DNA of 64,000 bases from Paraburkholderia rhynchosiae (lineage in GTDB: Bacteria; Pseudomonadota; Gammaproteobacteria; Burkholderiales; Burkholderiaceae), in NCBI RefSeq assembly GCF_002879865.1, contig NZ_PNXY01000006.1:248001-312000 (forward strand), read 5' to 3'. The notes under the pieces were generated by a model. It made no database searches and had not been told where the DNA came from. It was given only the letters and a program-made list of their open reading frames with translations. Of this stretch, positions 8,735-18,883 are shown one piece after another (within the stretch, counting starts at the first letter, position 1; each line of letters opens with the position of its first letter). The position numbers were made by a program, and so were the translations under genes.

Positions 8735-11122
8735 ATGAACGCACCCGAAACTCACGGCCTGATCGGCGCTTCCGTCGAACGTAAGGAAGACTATCGGTTT
8801 CTCACTGGCAACGGCCAATACACCGACGACATCCTGCTGCCCCAGCAAACTTACGCGGTGTTCGTGCGCTCGCCCCACGCGCACGCGAAGATCAACAGCA
8901 TCGACACGACTGCGGCCAAACAGTCGCCCGGCGTAGTCGCGATCTTCACCGGCGCGGACATGGCCGCGGAAAACGTCGGCGGCCTGCCGTGCGGCTGGCT
9001 GATCCACAGCACCGACGGCAAGCCGATGAACGAGCCGCCGCATCCGATCATCGCGCATACGAAAGTGCGTCACGTCGGCGATCAGGTCGCGCTCGTGATC
9101 GCCGATTCGATCAAGGCCGCGAAAGATGCCGCCGAGTTGATCGAAGTCGATTACGACGTGCTGCCGGCCGTGGTCGATACCGCGCATGCAGCTGACGCCG
9201 GGCAACCGGCCGTTCATGACGAAGTGCCGGACAACGTCTGCTACAACTGGGGCCACGGCGACAAAGCCGCCACCGACGCCGCCTTCGCCAAAGCCGCGCA
9301 TGTCACCACGCTCGACATCGTCAATAACCGCCTCGTGCCGAACGCGATCGAACCGCGCGCGGTCAATGCAAGCTATTCGTCGCAGGACGACAGCTACACG
9401 CTCTACGTCGCGAATCAGAATCCGCATGTCGAGCGCCTCTTGATGGCCGCCTTCGTGCTGTCCTTGCCGGAGTCGAAATTGCGCGTGATCGCGCCGGATG
9501 TCGGCGGCGGCTTCGGTTCGAAAATTTTCCTCTACGCCGAAGACGTCGCGCTGACGTGGGCATCGAAAAAGATTCGCCGGCCGGTGAAATGGACCGCGGA
9601 GCGCTCAGAAGCTTTCCTTTCAGACGCGCATGGCCGCGATCACGTGACGAAAGCCGAGCTTGCCCTCGACGCCGACGGCAAATTCCTCGGCATGCGCATT
9701 CACACCATCGCGAACATGGGCGCGTATCTGTCCACGTTCGCCTCGAGCGTGCCGACCATCCTCTACGCGACCCTGCTCGCCGGCCAATACGCAACGCCCG
9801 CCATTTACGCCGAAGTGAAAGCCGTTTTCACCAACACCGTTCCCGTCGATGCCTATCGCGGCGCGGGCCGGCCAGAAGCGACCTACGTGGTCGAGCGTCT
9901 GGTGGAAACCGCCGCGCGCGAGATGAAGCTCGACCCGGCGGAAATCCGTCGCCGCAATTTCATCCGCGAATTCCCGTATGCGACGCCGGTCGGCCTCACC
10001 TACGACACCGGCGACTACGAGACGATCCTCGCGCGCTCGCTCGAACTCGCCGATGTCAAAGGCTTCGAAGCGCGCAGGCAGCAATCGGAGAAGAACGGCA
10101 AGCGGCGCGGCCTCGGTTACTCGTGCTACATCGAAGCGTGCGGTCTCGCGCCGTCGAATATTGCCGGCGCGTTGGGCGCCCGCGCGGGTCTCTTCGAAGT
10201 CGGCCAGATCCGCGTGCATCCGACAGGTTCAGTCACCGTGTTCACGGGTTCGCATAGTCACGGCCAGGGGCACGAAACGACCTTCGCGCAAGTAGTCGCG
10301 GATCGGCTGGGCCTTCCACTCGAAAGCGTCGAGATCGTGCATGGCGACACCGGGCGCATTCCGTTCGGCATGGGAACATATGGCTCGCGCTCGATTGCGG
10401 TTGGCGGCTCGGCGATCATGAAGGCGCTCGACAAGATCGAAACCAAGGCGAAGAAAATCGCCGCGCATCTGCTTGAAGCCGCAGCGGAAGACATCGAGTT
10501 CAAAGACGGCGTGTTCCGCGTCGCGGGCACCGATCGCACGAAGGCTTTCGCCGAAATTTCGCTGGCCGCGTATGTACCGCACAACTATCCGCTCGACGTG
10601 CTCGAACCGGGTCTGGAGGAAAGTGCGTTCTATGATCCGAGCAACTTCACATATCCCTCAGGCGCGTACATCTGCGAGATCGAAGTCGATCCGGATACGG
10701 GCGTGTGCCAGATCCAGCAGTTCACGGCCGTGGATGACTTTGGCAACGTGATCAATCCGATGATCGTCGAAGGGCAGGTTCATGGCGGCCTCGGCCAAGG
10801 CATCGGACAAGCCATGCTGGAGCGCTGCGTGTACGACAACGGAAGCGGCCAGTTGCTGTCGGGCTCCTATATGGACTACGCGATGCCGCATGCGTCGGAC
10901 CTGCCGGACTTCACCGTGGAAACCGCGAAAGGCACGCCCTGCACGCATAACCCGCTCGGCGTCAAAGGCTGCGGTGAAGCGGGCGCGATCGGCTCGCCGC
11001 CGGCGGTGATCAACGCGATCATCGACGCGCTCGCGCCACTTGGCGTGACCGATCTGCAAATGCCGGCGACGCCGCATCGCGTGTGGTCGGCGATTCACGC
11101 GGCCAGGCAGGCAGCCCACTGA
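8735..11122 (+). CDS. Molybdenum hydroxylase large subunit, CoxL form-II type
   Basis: Catalytic subunit of 795 residues that binds the molybdopterin cytosine dinucleotide cofactor. It has [23 protein letters not shown] at its start (quoted in part), GGGFGSK near residue 255 and the C-terminal GxxxE region [15 protein letters not shown] with the base-catalyst Glu. The active-site loop reads AYRGAGRPE; genuine CO dehydrogenases (form I) have AYRCSFR with the Cu-binding Cys. This is therefore form II, a group of uncertain substrate. ATG 8735 lies 10 bases after the small-subunit stop and matches the family N-terminus; an upstream ATG at 8687 would overlap that gene. Confidence 0.92.
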   Translation: MNAPETHGLIGASVERKEDYRFLTGNGQYTDDILLPQQTYAVFVRSPHAHAKINSIDTTAAKQSPGVVAIFTGADMAAENVGGLPCGWLIHSTDGKPMNEPPHPIIAHTKVRHVGDQVALVIADSIKAAKDAAELIEVDYDVLPAVVDTAHAADAGQPAVHDEVPDNVCYNWGHGDKAATDAAFAKAAHVTTLDIVNNRLVPNAIEPRAVNASYSSQDDSYTLYVANQNPHVERLLMAAFVLSLPESKLRVIAPDVGGGFGSKIFLYAEDVALTWASKKIRRPVKWTAERSEAFLSDAHGRDHVTKAELALDADGKFLGMRIHTIANMGAYLSTFASSVPTILYATLLAGQYATPAIYAEVKAVFTNTVPVDAYRGAGRPEATYVVERLVETAAREMKLDPAEIRRRNFIREFPYATPVGLTYDTGDYETILARSLELADVKGFEARRQQSEKNGKRRGLGYSCYIEACGLAPSNIAGALGARAGLFEVGQIRVHPTGSVTVFTGSHSHGQGHETTFAQVVADRLGLPLESVEIVHGDTGRIPFGMGTYGSRSIAVGGSAIMKALDKIETKAKKIAAHLLEAAAEDIEFKDGVFRVAGTDRTKAFAEISLAAYVPHNYPLDVLEPGLEESAFYDPSNFTYPSGAYICEIEVDPDTGVCQIQQFTAVDDFGNVINPMIVEGQVHGGLGQGIGQAMLERCVYDNGSGQLLSGSYMDYAMPHASDLPDFTVETAKGTPCTHNPLGVKGCGEAGAIGSPPAVINAIIDALAPLGVTDLQMPATPHRVWSAIHAARQAAH

Positions 11123-11144
11123 GACCCTGAGCGGAGCATTCGAC

Positions 11145-11942
11145 ATGTATTCATTCGAGTATCAACGCGCGACGGATCCGCAAACGGCCGCCGCAGCCAT
11201 CACCGCCGACAGCGACGCCAAGTTCCTCGCCGGCGGACAAAGCCTGTTGCCGACCATGCGGCTGCGTCTCGCGCAGCCATCGCAGCTGATCGACGTAACA
11301 CGTATTCCCGCGCTCAAATCGATCACCGTCGACGCGAAAACGGTGACCATCGGCGCGGCTGTCTGTCATGCCGATGTCGCGGAACACGCGGAATTGCGGC
11401 GCGTGTCGCCAGCGCTCGCGGAACTGGCCGCGCATATCGGCGACCGGCAGGTGCGCGCGCTCGGCACGCTGGGCGGCTCGCTCGCCAACAACGATCCGGC
11501 CGCCTGCTATCCGGCAGCGGCGATGGGGCTGGACGCGACCATCGTCACGCAGCGGCGGCGCATTGCATCGAGCGATTTCTTCGTGGGCATGTATGAGACC
11601 GCGCTGGAACCGGACGAACTGATCGTCGCCGTCGAGTTTCCCGTGCCCGAGCGCGCCGCCTACGAGAAATTCCGCAATCCTGCATCGCATTTCGCGCTCG
11701 TCGGCGTGTTCGTCGCGAAGTTCGCGAGCGGCGTGCGCGTCGCGGTGACGGGCGCCGCGGCTTCCGTGTTTCGCGTACCCGAACTGGAAAGCGCGTTGTC
11801 GGCGAATTTCACACCTGAAGCCGCGCGGGCGGTCAGTCTGTCGGCGGCAAATCTGAATACCGACATGCACGCAAGCGCCGAGTACCGAGCGCATCTGATT
11901 CCCGTTCTGGCCGCGCGAGCGGTGGCGAAGGCGAACGGTTAG
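11145..11942 (+). CDS. Molybdenum hydroxylase FAD-binding subunit, CoxM family
   Basis: FAD subunit of 265 residues, completing the heterotrimer with the two preceding genes. It shows both FAD pyrophosphate motifs of the family: AGGQSLLPTMRLR (residues 29-41) and LGTLGGSLANNDPA near 105. The CO dehydrogenase medium-subunit C-terminal domain follows. It passes electrons from the Fe-S clusters to an acceptor such as quinone. The gene starts 22 bases after the large subunit, behind a GAGCGGAG sequence. The order small-large-medium differs from the medium-small-large order of the classic coxMSL operon. Confidence 0.92.
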   Translation: MYSFEYQRATDPQTAAAAITADSDAKFLAGGQSLLPTMRLRLAQPSQLIDVTRIPALKSITVDAKTVTIGAAVCHADVAEHAELRRVSPALAELAAHIGDRQVRALGTLGGSLANNDPAACYPAAAMGLDATIVTQRRRIASSDFFVGMYETALEPDELIVAVEFPVPERAAYEKFRNPASHFALVGVFVAKFASGVRVAVTGAAASVFRVPELESALSANFTPEAARAVSLSAANLNTDMHASAEYRAHLIPVLAARAVAKANG

Positions 11943-12121
11943 CGATGCTTGCTATTGGCGGCTGACATGTCGTGTTTTTTGCATGAACACGCCAGTCAGT
12001 CGTCGCGTTCGCCGATACACGCAGTGCGGTGCAACGGGCCCGTTCCCGCTTCACCGTCATTGGCGCCGCATTCCATGACGCCCCACCTCACGGTCAGACA
12101 GCGCGGAGTTTCAGGAACGCC

Positions 12122-13009
12122 ATGCAACCCGTTTCTATCGACGACACCCTTGCGCAACTCGCTGCCCAACGCTATTTCGCCAGCCGCGAACTCGCGACCG
12201 CGTTGTACCTGGCGCTGCGCATGGAGCGGCCCTTGTTCGTCGAGGGAGAGCCGGGCGTCGGCAAGACCGAACTCGCGAAAGCCGCAGCGGGGATGCTCGG
12301 CACGTCGATGTTGCGGCTGCAATGTTATGAAGGACTCGATACGGCGAGCGCGCTGTACGAATGGGACTATCCGCGGCAGATCATGGCGCTGCGTCTTGCT
12401 GAAGCCGCTGGCGAACGGCCTGACAACGACACGTTGTATCGCGGTGAATTTCTGCTTAAGCGCCCGCTGTTGCAAGCGCTGATGCCCGACGAAAATTATC
12501 CTGGCGCACGGCGTGTATTGCTGATCGACGAGATCGATCGCGCCGATGAGCCGTTCGAAGCATTCCTGCTCGAATTGCTTTCCGACTTCCAGGTGTCGAT
12601 TCCCGAATATGGCACGGTGCGCGCGATGCAGCCGCCGCTCGTCGTGATGACGTCGAATCGCACGCGCGAAGTGCACGATGCGTTGAAGCGCCGTTGCCTG
12701 TATCAATGGATCGGCTATCCCGAGCGCGATCGCGAACTCGAGATTGTCGCGGCGCGCGCGCCGCAGACGTCGGCGGAATTGCAGCGGCGCGCGGTCGATT
12801 TCGTGCATCGGCTGCGCGGCATGGATCTGTTCAAGGCGCCGGGCATCGCCGAAACAATCGACTGGTGCCGCGCACTCGAAGCGTTGTCCGTGACGGAACT
12901 CGATCCGCAATCGGTGCAGAACACGCTGGGCGTGCTGCTCAAGTATCAAGACGATCTGGCGCGTCTCGACGCCGGGCAGATCGCGCAGTGTCTCGCCGCG
13001 CCGGGGTAG
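12122..13009 (+). CDS. MoxR-type AAA+ ATPase, CoxD-like
   Basis: ATPase of 295 residues. Walker A is FVEGEPGVGKTE near residue 40, Walker B is VLLIDEIDRADE near 130, and sensor 1 is VVMTSNRTREVHDAL near 175. In cox operons CoxD works with the VWA protein CoxE in maturing the active-site metal; that role is inferred here from position. ATG 12122 follows CAGGAA. The 179-base gap after the FAD subunit holds a small CGTGTT/AACACG hairpin (11971-11991) but no promoter that stands out. Confidence 0.92.
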   Translation: MQPVSIDDTLAQLAAQRYFASRELATALYLALRMERPLFVEGEPGVGKTELAKAAAGMLGTSMLRLQCYEGLDTASALYEWDYPRQIMALRLAEAAGERPDNDTLYRGEFLLKRPLLQALMPDENYPGARRVLLIDEIDRADEPFEAFLLELLSDFQVSIPEYGTVRAMQPPLVVMTSNRTREVHDALKRRCLYQWIGYPERDRELEIVAARAPQTSAELQRRAVDFVHRLRGMDLFKAPGIAETIDWCRALEALSVTELDPQSVQNTLGVLLKYQDDLARLDAGQIAQCLAAPG

Positions 13010-13014
13010 CGAGC

Positions 13015-14361
13015 ATGACGACGCCAGGCAGCGAGGGCCGTGTGGACGGCGCCGACCCAACGGGCCCCGCCTCACGTGTCAGCTTGCCGCGCACTCAACG
13101 CATGACAGCCGCCGGGGCAGAACCAGTCGCGCCGCTTTCCACCGACACGCCCACACTCGCCCGCAACGTCGTGCACTTTGTGCGCGTGCTGCGCGGCGCG
13201 GGGTTGCCGATGTCGCCGGCGCAAGCCGTCGATGCGCTCGCCGCCTTGCATTGGATCGACCTCGGCCGCCGCGACGACGTGCGCGCGGCGCTGGCCGCAT
13301 CGCTCGTCTCCGCGCCCGATGAACGCGAGCTGTTCAATGCCGCGTTCGAGCTTTTCTGGCGCGATCCGGATTGGGAGGGCAAGCTGCGCGCGCTGCTTCT
13401 GCCGAAAGTCCGCGACGGCCTTCCGCCGCCCAGACGCAACAACCGTCTCGCCGATGCGCTTGCGGTGCGCGCGCCGCCCTCGCCGCGCACGCAGACGCCG
13501 CGAGAAACCGAACAGCATGAATTGCGCGCGCACATCACTTTCAGCGCCGAAGAGCGGCTGCGTCATCGCGATTTCGACACCCTTTCCGCCGATGAATGGC
13601 GCACGCTGCGTCATCTGATTCGCGGCCAGCGTCTGCCGCTCGCAAAGGAGCCGACGCGGCGCCTCAAGGCCGCTTCGCACGGCACGCATGCGGATTTGCG
13701 CGCGAGCGCGCGGCAAGCGGTGCGCGCGGGCGGCGACTGGACCGTGTGGAAATATCGCGCGGTGGTTGAACGCAAGCCGCCGCTCGTTCTGATGCTCGAC
13801 ATCTCCGGCTCGATGAGCAGTTATTCGCGCGCGGTGCTGTACTTTTGCCACGCGCTCGTGCAGTCGCGTGAACGCTTGCAGGTTTTTCTGTTCGGCACGC
13901 GACTCACCAACGCGACGCGCGCGCTGCGCGAGCGTGACCCGGACGTGGCGATTGCCGCGCTCACCGAACAGGTTGTCGACTGGTCGGGCGGAACGCGAAT
14001 CGGCGCAGCGCTCGCCGAATTCAACCGGCGTTGGGCGCGGCGCGTGCTCACTGGCCGCGCGACGGTGCTGCTCGTGACCGACGGCCTCGATCACGAAGCG
14101 ATCGACGTGCTCGACGCCGAAATGGCCCGCCTGCGCCGCTTTGCGCACCGTATCGTGTGGCTCAATCCGCTGCTGCGTTTCAGCGGTTTCTCTCCGAAGG
14201 CGCGCGGCGTGCAGGCGATCCTGCCGTATGTCGACGCGCATCGTCCGGTTCATAATCTAGACAGCCTGGCCGCGTTCGGCCGCGATCTCGCGCAACTCAC
14301 GCGCGCGCCTCGTCCGAAAGCCTCTGCCACGCCAACCGCAGGAGCAAGTCCATGGAACTGA
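13015..14361 (+). CDS. VWA-domain protein, CoxE-like
   Basis: Protein of 448 residues with a C-terminal von Willebrand A domain. The MIDAS motif is LMLDISGSMSSYSRA near residue 260, with a later VTDGLDHE. The N-terminal half is a helical CoxE region. It is the usual partner of the MoxR ATPase for metal insertion. ATG 13015, five bases after the ATPase stop, is chosen; a second possible start at 13081 or 13102 would remove an unconserved-looking leader. It overlaps the next gene by 10 bases, indicating coupling. Confidence 0.88.
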   Translation: MTTPGSEGRVDGADPTGPASRVSLPRTQRMTAAGAEPVAPLSTDTPTLARNVVHFVRVLRGAGLPMSPAQAVDALAALHWIDLGRRDDVRAALAASLVSAPDERELFNAAFELFWRDPDWEGKLRALLLPKVRDGLPPPRRNNRLADALAVRAPPSPRTQTPRETEQHELRAHITFSAEERLRHRDFDTLSADEWRTLRHLIRGQRLPLAKEPTRRLKAASHGTHADLRASARQAVRAGGDWTVWKYRAVVERKPPLVLMLDISGSMSSYSRAVLYFCHALVQSRERLQVFLFGTRLTNATRALRERDPDVAIAALTEQVVDWSGGTRIGAALAEFNRRWARRVLTGRATVLLVTDGLDHEAIDVLDAEMARLRRFAHRIVWLNPLLRFSGFSPKARGVQAILPYVDAHRPVHNLDSLAAFGRDLAQLTRAPRPKASATPTAGASPWN

Positions 14362-14957
14362 CCGAAACTCATACGCTGCCGGTTTCGCAACAGCGTACGT
14401 GGGATGCGCTGAACGACACTGAGATTCTGCGCGCCTGCATTCCCGGCTGTGAAAGCATCGACCCGGACGGTGACAATGCCTATCTCGTCGCGTTGAGCGC
14501 CGCGGTCGGTCCGGTCAAGGCGCGCTTCAAAGGGCGCATGCAACTGACCGACATCGACGCGCCGAACGCCTACAACATCGTGTTCGAAGGCCAGGGTGGC
14601 GCGGCCGGCTTCGCCAAGGGCAACGCGCGCGTCATGCTCGAAGCCGACGGCGAAGCTGCGACAAAACTGAGCTATACCGCGAACGCGCAAGTCGGTGGCA
14701 AGCTCGCGCAGATCGGCTCGCGGCTCGTCGACGGCGCGGCACGCAAGATTGCCAGCGAGTTTTTCAAGCGCTTCGGCGCGCAGGTCGGTGAAGGCGCCGG
14801 TGCCGTCGAGGATGAGAGCGCTGAAGATGTCACCGACGCTGCAGCCGCCGACGCGGCGGGGCACAATACGGCATCGACCGAGGCCGCGGACGACGTGTCC
14901 GGCGGCGATGCAACGAAGAGGAAGAAATCATGGACAGCGTGGATCTCGAAGTCCTGA
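14352..14957 (+). CDS. CoxG-like SRPBCC protein
   Basis: Protein of 201 residues. The first 150 residues form a START/SRPBCC fold typical of CoxG (start MELTETHTLPVSQQRTWDAL, then ILRACIPGCESI). An acidic Ala/Asp-rich linker follows, and a short basic aromatic tail (KRKKSWTAWISKS). In Oligotropha CoxG helps attach the enzyme to the membrane; the tail here could serve the same end. The start and stop overlap its neighbours on both sides, so it is firmly within the operon. Confidence 0.88.
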   Translation: MELTETHTLPVSQQRTWDALNDTEILRACIPGCESIDPDGDNAYLVALSAAVGPVKARFKGRMQLTDIDAPNAYNIVFEGQGGAAGFAKGNARVMLEADGEAATKLSYTANAQVGGKLAQIGSRLVDGAARKIASEFFKRFGAQVGEGAGAVEDESAEDVTDAAAADAAGHNTASTEAADDVSGGDATKRKKSWTAWISKS

Positions 14958-15952
14958 AGTCCAGCGCACGTTGGCTGGAAGAAGGACATCGCGCGCTACT
15001 GGTGACGGTGGTGAAAACGTGGGGCTCGTCCCCGCGCCCCGAAGGCGCGATGCTCGCGGTACGCGACGACGGACTCGTGGTCGGCTCCGTTTCGGGCGGC
15101 TGCATCGAAGACGACCTGATTGATCGCGTGCGGCAACGGGGCATCGAACAGACGCGTCCCGAGGCGGTGAAATATGGCATCTCGGCGGAAGAGGCGCATC
15201 GCTTCGGACTGCCTTGCGGCGGCACCATCCAACTGGTACTCGAACCGCTGACGCCGCGAAGCGGTATCGCCGAACTCTGCAACGCGGTGGAAGAAGGCCG
15301 GCTGGTCGCGCGCGAACTCGACATGAACTCGGGCGAGGCGCGGCTCGACAAGGCGCTGGCAACGGACGGCGTGCATTTCGACGGCGAGCGTCTGTTGACC
15401 ATTCACGGCCCGCGTTATCGGATGCTCGTGATCGGCGCGGGGCAGTTGTCGCGCTATCTGTGCAACATCGCCGTGGGACTCGACTATCAGGTGACGGTTT
15501 GCGACCCGCGCGAGGAGTACACGGAAGAGTGGAACATTCCCGGCACGAAGATCGTGCGGACCATGCCGGACGATACGGTGCTCGACATGAAGCTCGACGA
15601 GCGCTGCGCAGTGATCGCACTTACGCACGACCCCAAGCTCGACGATCTGGCCTTGATGGAAGCGCTCAAGACGCCGGCGTTCTACGTCGGCGCATTAGGT
15701 TCCAGGCGCAATAACCAGGCGCGCCGCGAGCGGCTCAGAGAGTTCGATCTGAGCGAGACCGAGTTGGCCCGCTTGCACGGGCCGGTCGGCATTTATATCG
15801 GTAGCCGGACGCCGCCTGAAATCGCCGTGTCCATTCTCGCCGAAGTGACCGCGGCCAAGAATGGCGTTTCGTTGCCGACGCTGCTTCAGGTTGAGGGCGC
15901 GAAGGCGGCGCGGGAAATCGCGGCTTCCGGCGGAGCGGCTTGCAGCGCCTAA
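14930..15952 (+). CDS. XdhC/CoxF-family cofactor maturation protein
   Basis: Protein of 340 residues. The N-terminal XdhC_CoxI domain has VKTWGSSPRPEGAML near residue 26 and SVSGGCIEDD near 50. The C-terminal Rossmann domain has MLVIGAGQLSRYL near 165 and YVGALGSRRN near 250. Family members bind the molybdenum cofactor and assist its sulfuration or insertion before assembly. ATG 14930 overlaps the CoxG-like gene by 28 bases. It is the last gene of the operon, facing a convergent membrane-protein gene 21 bases away with no clear terminator between. Confidence 0.9.
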   Translation: MDSVDLEVLKSSARWLEEGHRALLVTVVKTWGSSPRPEGAMLAVRDDGLVVGSVSGGCIEDDLIDRVRQRGIEQTRPEAVKYGISAEEAHRFGLPCGGTIQLVLEPLTPRSGIAELCNAVEEGRLVARELDMNSGEARLDKALATDGVHFDGERLLTIHGPRYRMLVIGAGQLSRYLCNIAVGLDYQVTVCDPREEYTEEWNIPGTKIVRTMPDDTVLDMKLDERCAVIALTHDPKLDDLALMEALKTPAFYVGALGSRRNNQARRERLREFDLSETELARLHGPVGIYIGSRTPPEIAVSILAEVTAAKNGVSLPTLLQVEGAKAAREIAASGGAACSA

Positions 15953-15973
15953 ATGTTTGAGCGCTGGACGGGC

Positions 15974-16732
15974 TTACATCAACCCGCAAACCACCGCTGC
16001 AATCACCGATCCGCCCACCAGCACCACGCCCACCACCCGGCGTTTGTTCAACTCGGTCCACAGCAGCACGCCGGTCAGCGAGAGCAGGATCATCGCGCCG
16101 GCGATCGTGTCGACCAGCAGCATCCATCCGATGCTCAAGCCCACGCCTTTGTGAAAATTGGTCATCGTCGCGAGGAAGGAATTCTGCGTGCTTTTCACCG
16201 CGACGAAGCCGTTGCCGACCCAGTACTCGGCTTGCACGTTCTGCGTCGGTGCGGCGAATCCGATCTGCCAGAACTCCGGCTGCACCGTGCTGCGATCGCC
16301 CCACGCCACCGGATGCGCCGGCTCGCGCTTCACCCTGCCCGGCTTGCCGTCGATTTTCAGTTCACCCTGGAGCCACTTCGCCATGTCCATCGGCGAATGA
16401 AACGGCTTTTCCGGCACGGCCATCTGCAATTCCTCGACCTGCGGTTGGCCCGTGGGGACCTTCATCGGGCCCGCGCGATGGTTCAGCAGGAAACCGGTCG
16501 CGCCGAACATCAGTCCGAGCACCGCGCCCCATAGGCCGACCCATCCGTGCACGTTGCGCAGCCACTTGATGAAGTTCGCGCGCCGCGAACGCTGACGCCG
16601 CGCCGCCTGCTCGGCGCCGTCCATCAAATGATGGCCGGGCGGCTGTTCGTGCGCGACATAGCGCGTCGCGCCATCGGCGGCGGGTTTCATATCGATCCAA
16701 TCAGGCGCGTTCACATCCAGCTCCAGGCACAT
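15974..16732 (-). CDS. PepSY-associated transmembrane protein
   Basis: Membrane protein of 252 residues. A polar N-terminus precedes helix 1 (WVGLWGAVLGLMFGATGFLL). A periplasmic domain of about 110 residues follows, then two C-terminal helices. It fits the PepSY-TM family, whose members often sit beside siderophore receptors and may act as ferric reductases or assist iron uptake. A Fur-like box lies 176 bases upstream. The start is uncertain: ATG 16732 lacks a good ribosome-binding site, and ATG 16690 (MKPAADG) is an alternative. Confidence 0.75.
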   Translation of the reverse strand: MCLELDVNAPDWIDMKPAADGATRYVAHEQPPGHHLMDGAEQAARRQRSRRANFIKWLRNVHGWVGLWGAVLGLMFGATGFLLNHRAGPMKVPTGQPQVEELQMAVPEKPFHSPMDMAKWLQGELKIDGKPGRVKREPAHPVAWGDRSTVQPEFWQIGFAAPTQNVQAEYWVGNGFVAVKSTQNSFLATMTNFHKGVGLSIGWMLLVDTIAGAMILLSLTGVLLWTELNKRRVVGVVLVGGSVIAAVVCGLM

Positions 16733-17100
16733 GAGTTAGACCGCCGCCCGCGCCGCGACGAAGGGGGCGCTCAGAGACCGGCGGCGAAGAAATATCGAAA
16801 CGAGAGAGCGGACGGGTCCGGCCTGCGGTCCAGAGCCGTCCTGTTGAAAGGTTGGCTGGCAGTCACAGAGGAGGAGACAGGTGACAGGAAGCTGGCGATG
16901 CCCTTCAATTGAGAATGGCTATCATTACACAACTGGCACGTTTGCTCAATCGCGGCGTGGCGGGAAGTGCCGCTTTCAGATCAGTGTGGTTCGGGCCGGC
17001 GCCGGCATGGACGAGCGCAAGCCGCGCCGTAACGCTTAGACCGCCGTTCAACGCGCTTGCGCGAGCGGCCGGTCATGCGCTCAACGTGTGCAGCAAAAAC
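16733..17100. other. Intergenic region with Fur-like site
   Basis: The 368 bases between two leftward genes contain the Fur-like box at 16908-16926 and purine-rich GAGGAGGAGACAGG (16868-16881) on the plus strand. No gene is supported. Confidence 0.45.
16908..16926. promoter_or_regulatory. Candidate Fur box
   Basis: The 19-mer matches 15 of 19 positions of the palindromic Fur site AATGAGAATGATTCTCATT, with both outer halves (TGAGAATG and TATCATT) preserved. It lies upstream of the PepSY membrane protein gene and is consistent with iron repression. Confidence 0.5.
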
Positions 17101-18126
17101 TCAGACCGGCCACAGCGGCCCTTCCTGCATCGCGCCGAGTTGCTCACGCATTTCGAGGATGCGCTCTTCCCAATAACGCTGTGTGTTGAACCAGGGAAAC
17201 GCAGCGGGAAACGCGGGATCGTCCCAACGGCGCGCGAGCCACGCCTGATAGTGAATCAGCCGCAGCGTGCGCAGTGCTTCAACAAGATGAAGTTCGCGCG
17301 GCTCGAAGTCGCAGAAGTCTTCGTAACCGGCGAGCAGATCCGCCAGCGCGCGCGATGCCTCGACGCGCTCGCCCGGCAGTAGCAGCCACAAATCCTGCAC
17401 GGCGGGGCCCATGCGGCTATCGTCGAAGTCGACGAAATGCGGGCCCGCGTCGGTCCACAAGACATTGCTCGGATGACAGTCGCCGTGCATTCGCAGCATG
17501 CGGATGTCGCCGGCGCGCTCGAATGCGCGCTCCACGCCTTCCAGCGCGAGGTTCACCACGGTTTCCCAGGCGGCTCGCACATCGTCCGGTATGAAGCGGT
17601 GCTCGAGCAGAAAGTCGCGCGGTTCATAGCCGAAGGTTTGAATGTCCAGCGTGGGACGCTCCGCGTAGTTCTGCGTCTGCCCAACCGCGTGAATGCGGCC
17701 GATGAAACGCCCGAGCCACTCCAGCGTATCGCGCCGGTCGATATCCGGCGCCCGTCCGCCACGGCGCTCGAAGATCGAAAAGCGGAAGCCGTCGAAGGTA
17801 TGCAGTGTGCGGCCCTCGAATGCACGCGCCGGCACTGCCGGGATCTCGCGCGCGGCAAGCTCGGCGACGAACGCGTGTTCTTCGAGAATGGCGAAGTCGC
17901 TCCAACGCTCGGGACGATAGAACTTCGCGACTACAGGCGGGCCGTCTTCGACGCCCACCTGATACACGCGGTTTTCGTAGCTGTTCAGCGGCAGCATGCG
18001 CCCGTCGGTGCGCACGCCGACTGTGTCGAGCACGCTGTCGAGCGCGTCGAGCACGATTTCCGGCCGGAGCCGGGCGAAAGGCACGGCGCGGTCTGCGCCG
18101 TCCTGTGGATCGAGAATGTCGTTCAT
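17101..18126 (-). CDS. srkA: Stress response kinase A (YihE/RdoA family Ser/Thr kinase)
   Basis: Protein kinase of 341 residues, close to the E. coli SrkA length. Features include LNSYENRVYQVG (glycine-poor N-lobe loop) near residue 48, VVAKFYRPERW with the ATP-binding Lys near 65, catalytic MHGDCHPSNVLW near 213, and the metal-binding VDFDDSRMGP near 230. The APH/ChoK-like fold is typical of the family. In E. coli SrkA counters stress-induced death and is cotranscribed with dsbA. No dsbA is adjacent here, so the gene appears to stand alone. Confidence 0.9.
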   Translation of the reverse strand: MNDILDPQDGADRAVPFARLRPEIVLDALDSVLDTVGVRTDGRMLPLNSYENRVYQVGVEDGPPVVAKFYRPERWSDFAILEEHAFVAELAAREIPAVPARAFEGRTLHTFDGFRFSIFERRGGRAPDIDRRDTLEWLGRFIGRIHAVGQTQNYAERPTLDIQTFGYEPRDFLLEHRFIPDDVRAAWETVVNLALEGVERAFERAGDIRMLRMHGDCHPSNVLWTDAGPHFVDFDDSRMGPAVQDLWLLLPGERVEASRALADLLAGYEDFCDFEPRELHLVEALRTLRLIHYQAWLARRWDDPAFPAAFPWFNTQRYWEERILEMREQLGAMQEGPLWPV

Positions 18127-18224
18127 GCCGGCATTGTGCGCCGCGCCGCCGTCAAAGACGAGCGCGAGTCAAACATGCGGCTCGCGTCTGCTGGCAAGCC
18201 GCAGACGCGCCAAACCGCACCGCT

Positions 18225-18437
18225 TCAATGCATCTGCGCGCTTGACGGGCGTACGAATTCGCCCGTGTCGATCAGGTCTTCCAGGAAAAAGGGTTCAGTG
18301 TTCAGTTGCGGCGAAGCGCCGGGCTCGCCGGCATACCACGCCACCATGGCCATGTCGCCGAGAATGCGCATGACGATTCCGCGCGCGCCTTGCGGCACGG
18401 CGATATGCACCGATCGGACAATGGAACCGATTTGCAT
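18225..18437 (-). CDS. Small conserved-type hypothetical protein
   Basis: Reads 70 residues from ATG 18437 (MQIGSIVRSVHIAVPQGARG). A GGAGAACGGGGAAA Shine-Dalgarno region precedes it. An in-frame ATG 99 bases further up would add a leader lacking family character. The sequence is mixed, with no membrane segment or signal peptide, and has a compact beta-like pattern (GIVMRILGDMAMVAWYAG). I do not recognise the family. The good ribosome-binding site and balanced composition suggest a real gene. Confidence 0.6.
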   Translation of the reverse strand: MQIGSIVRSVHIAVPQGARGIVMRILGDMAMVAWYAGEPGASPQLNTEPFFLEDLIDTGEFVRPSSAQMH

Positions 18438-18883
18438 GATGTTTCCCCGTTCTCCCATAGCCGGCTTTATGGACTCGTGCCGGTCAAGGTGATGATAAAA
18501 GCGCCGCTTCGCCGGTAACGTTGCGTACGCACCCAATCTGCTGCGCGTGATACGCGTGAGAGCTTCGACTCATTCTTCCCGTTTTACGGGGCCATGCAAA
18601 GCGGGAACTAAAGGCGCTTCACCCGTCGTTTCGCTTTGTTCATTACGATGCGCGGCATCGCAACCAGACCATCATAAACCCTGCCGGGCAGAGATATCAA
18701 AAAGGTGGACCGTCAGCGCGATTCGCCTGTTCCAGCGCGCGTGGACGCCATTTTCAGCGTATCCTTAACTGCTTTGCATGCGTGACGTCTCGTGGATGCC
18801 GGTCCTGATCGCGGCGTGCCGGATAGATCGCCACGAGCGGTTCATCTGCTTCGTTCCGCCTTTCTGCTCTTTGCTCCTTTTCC
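18438..18883. other. Intergenic region, no gene recognised
   Basis: The region lies between divergent genes. It contains a perfect hairpin CGATGC-GCG-GCATCG at 18646-18660 of unknown role. No promoter with both elements could be assigned. Confidence 0.4.

Noticed and set aside
16934..16945. TGGCAC...TTGC, resembling a sigma-54 promoter
   Set aside because: The distance between the GG and GC pairs is seven bases instead of the required ten.
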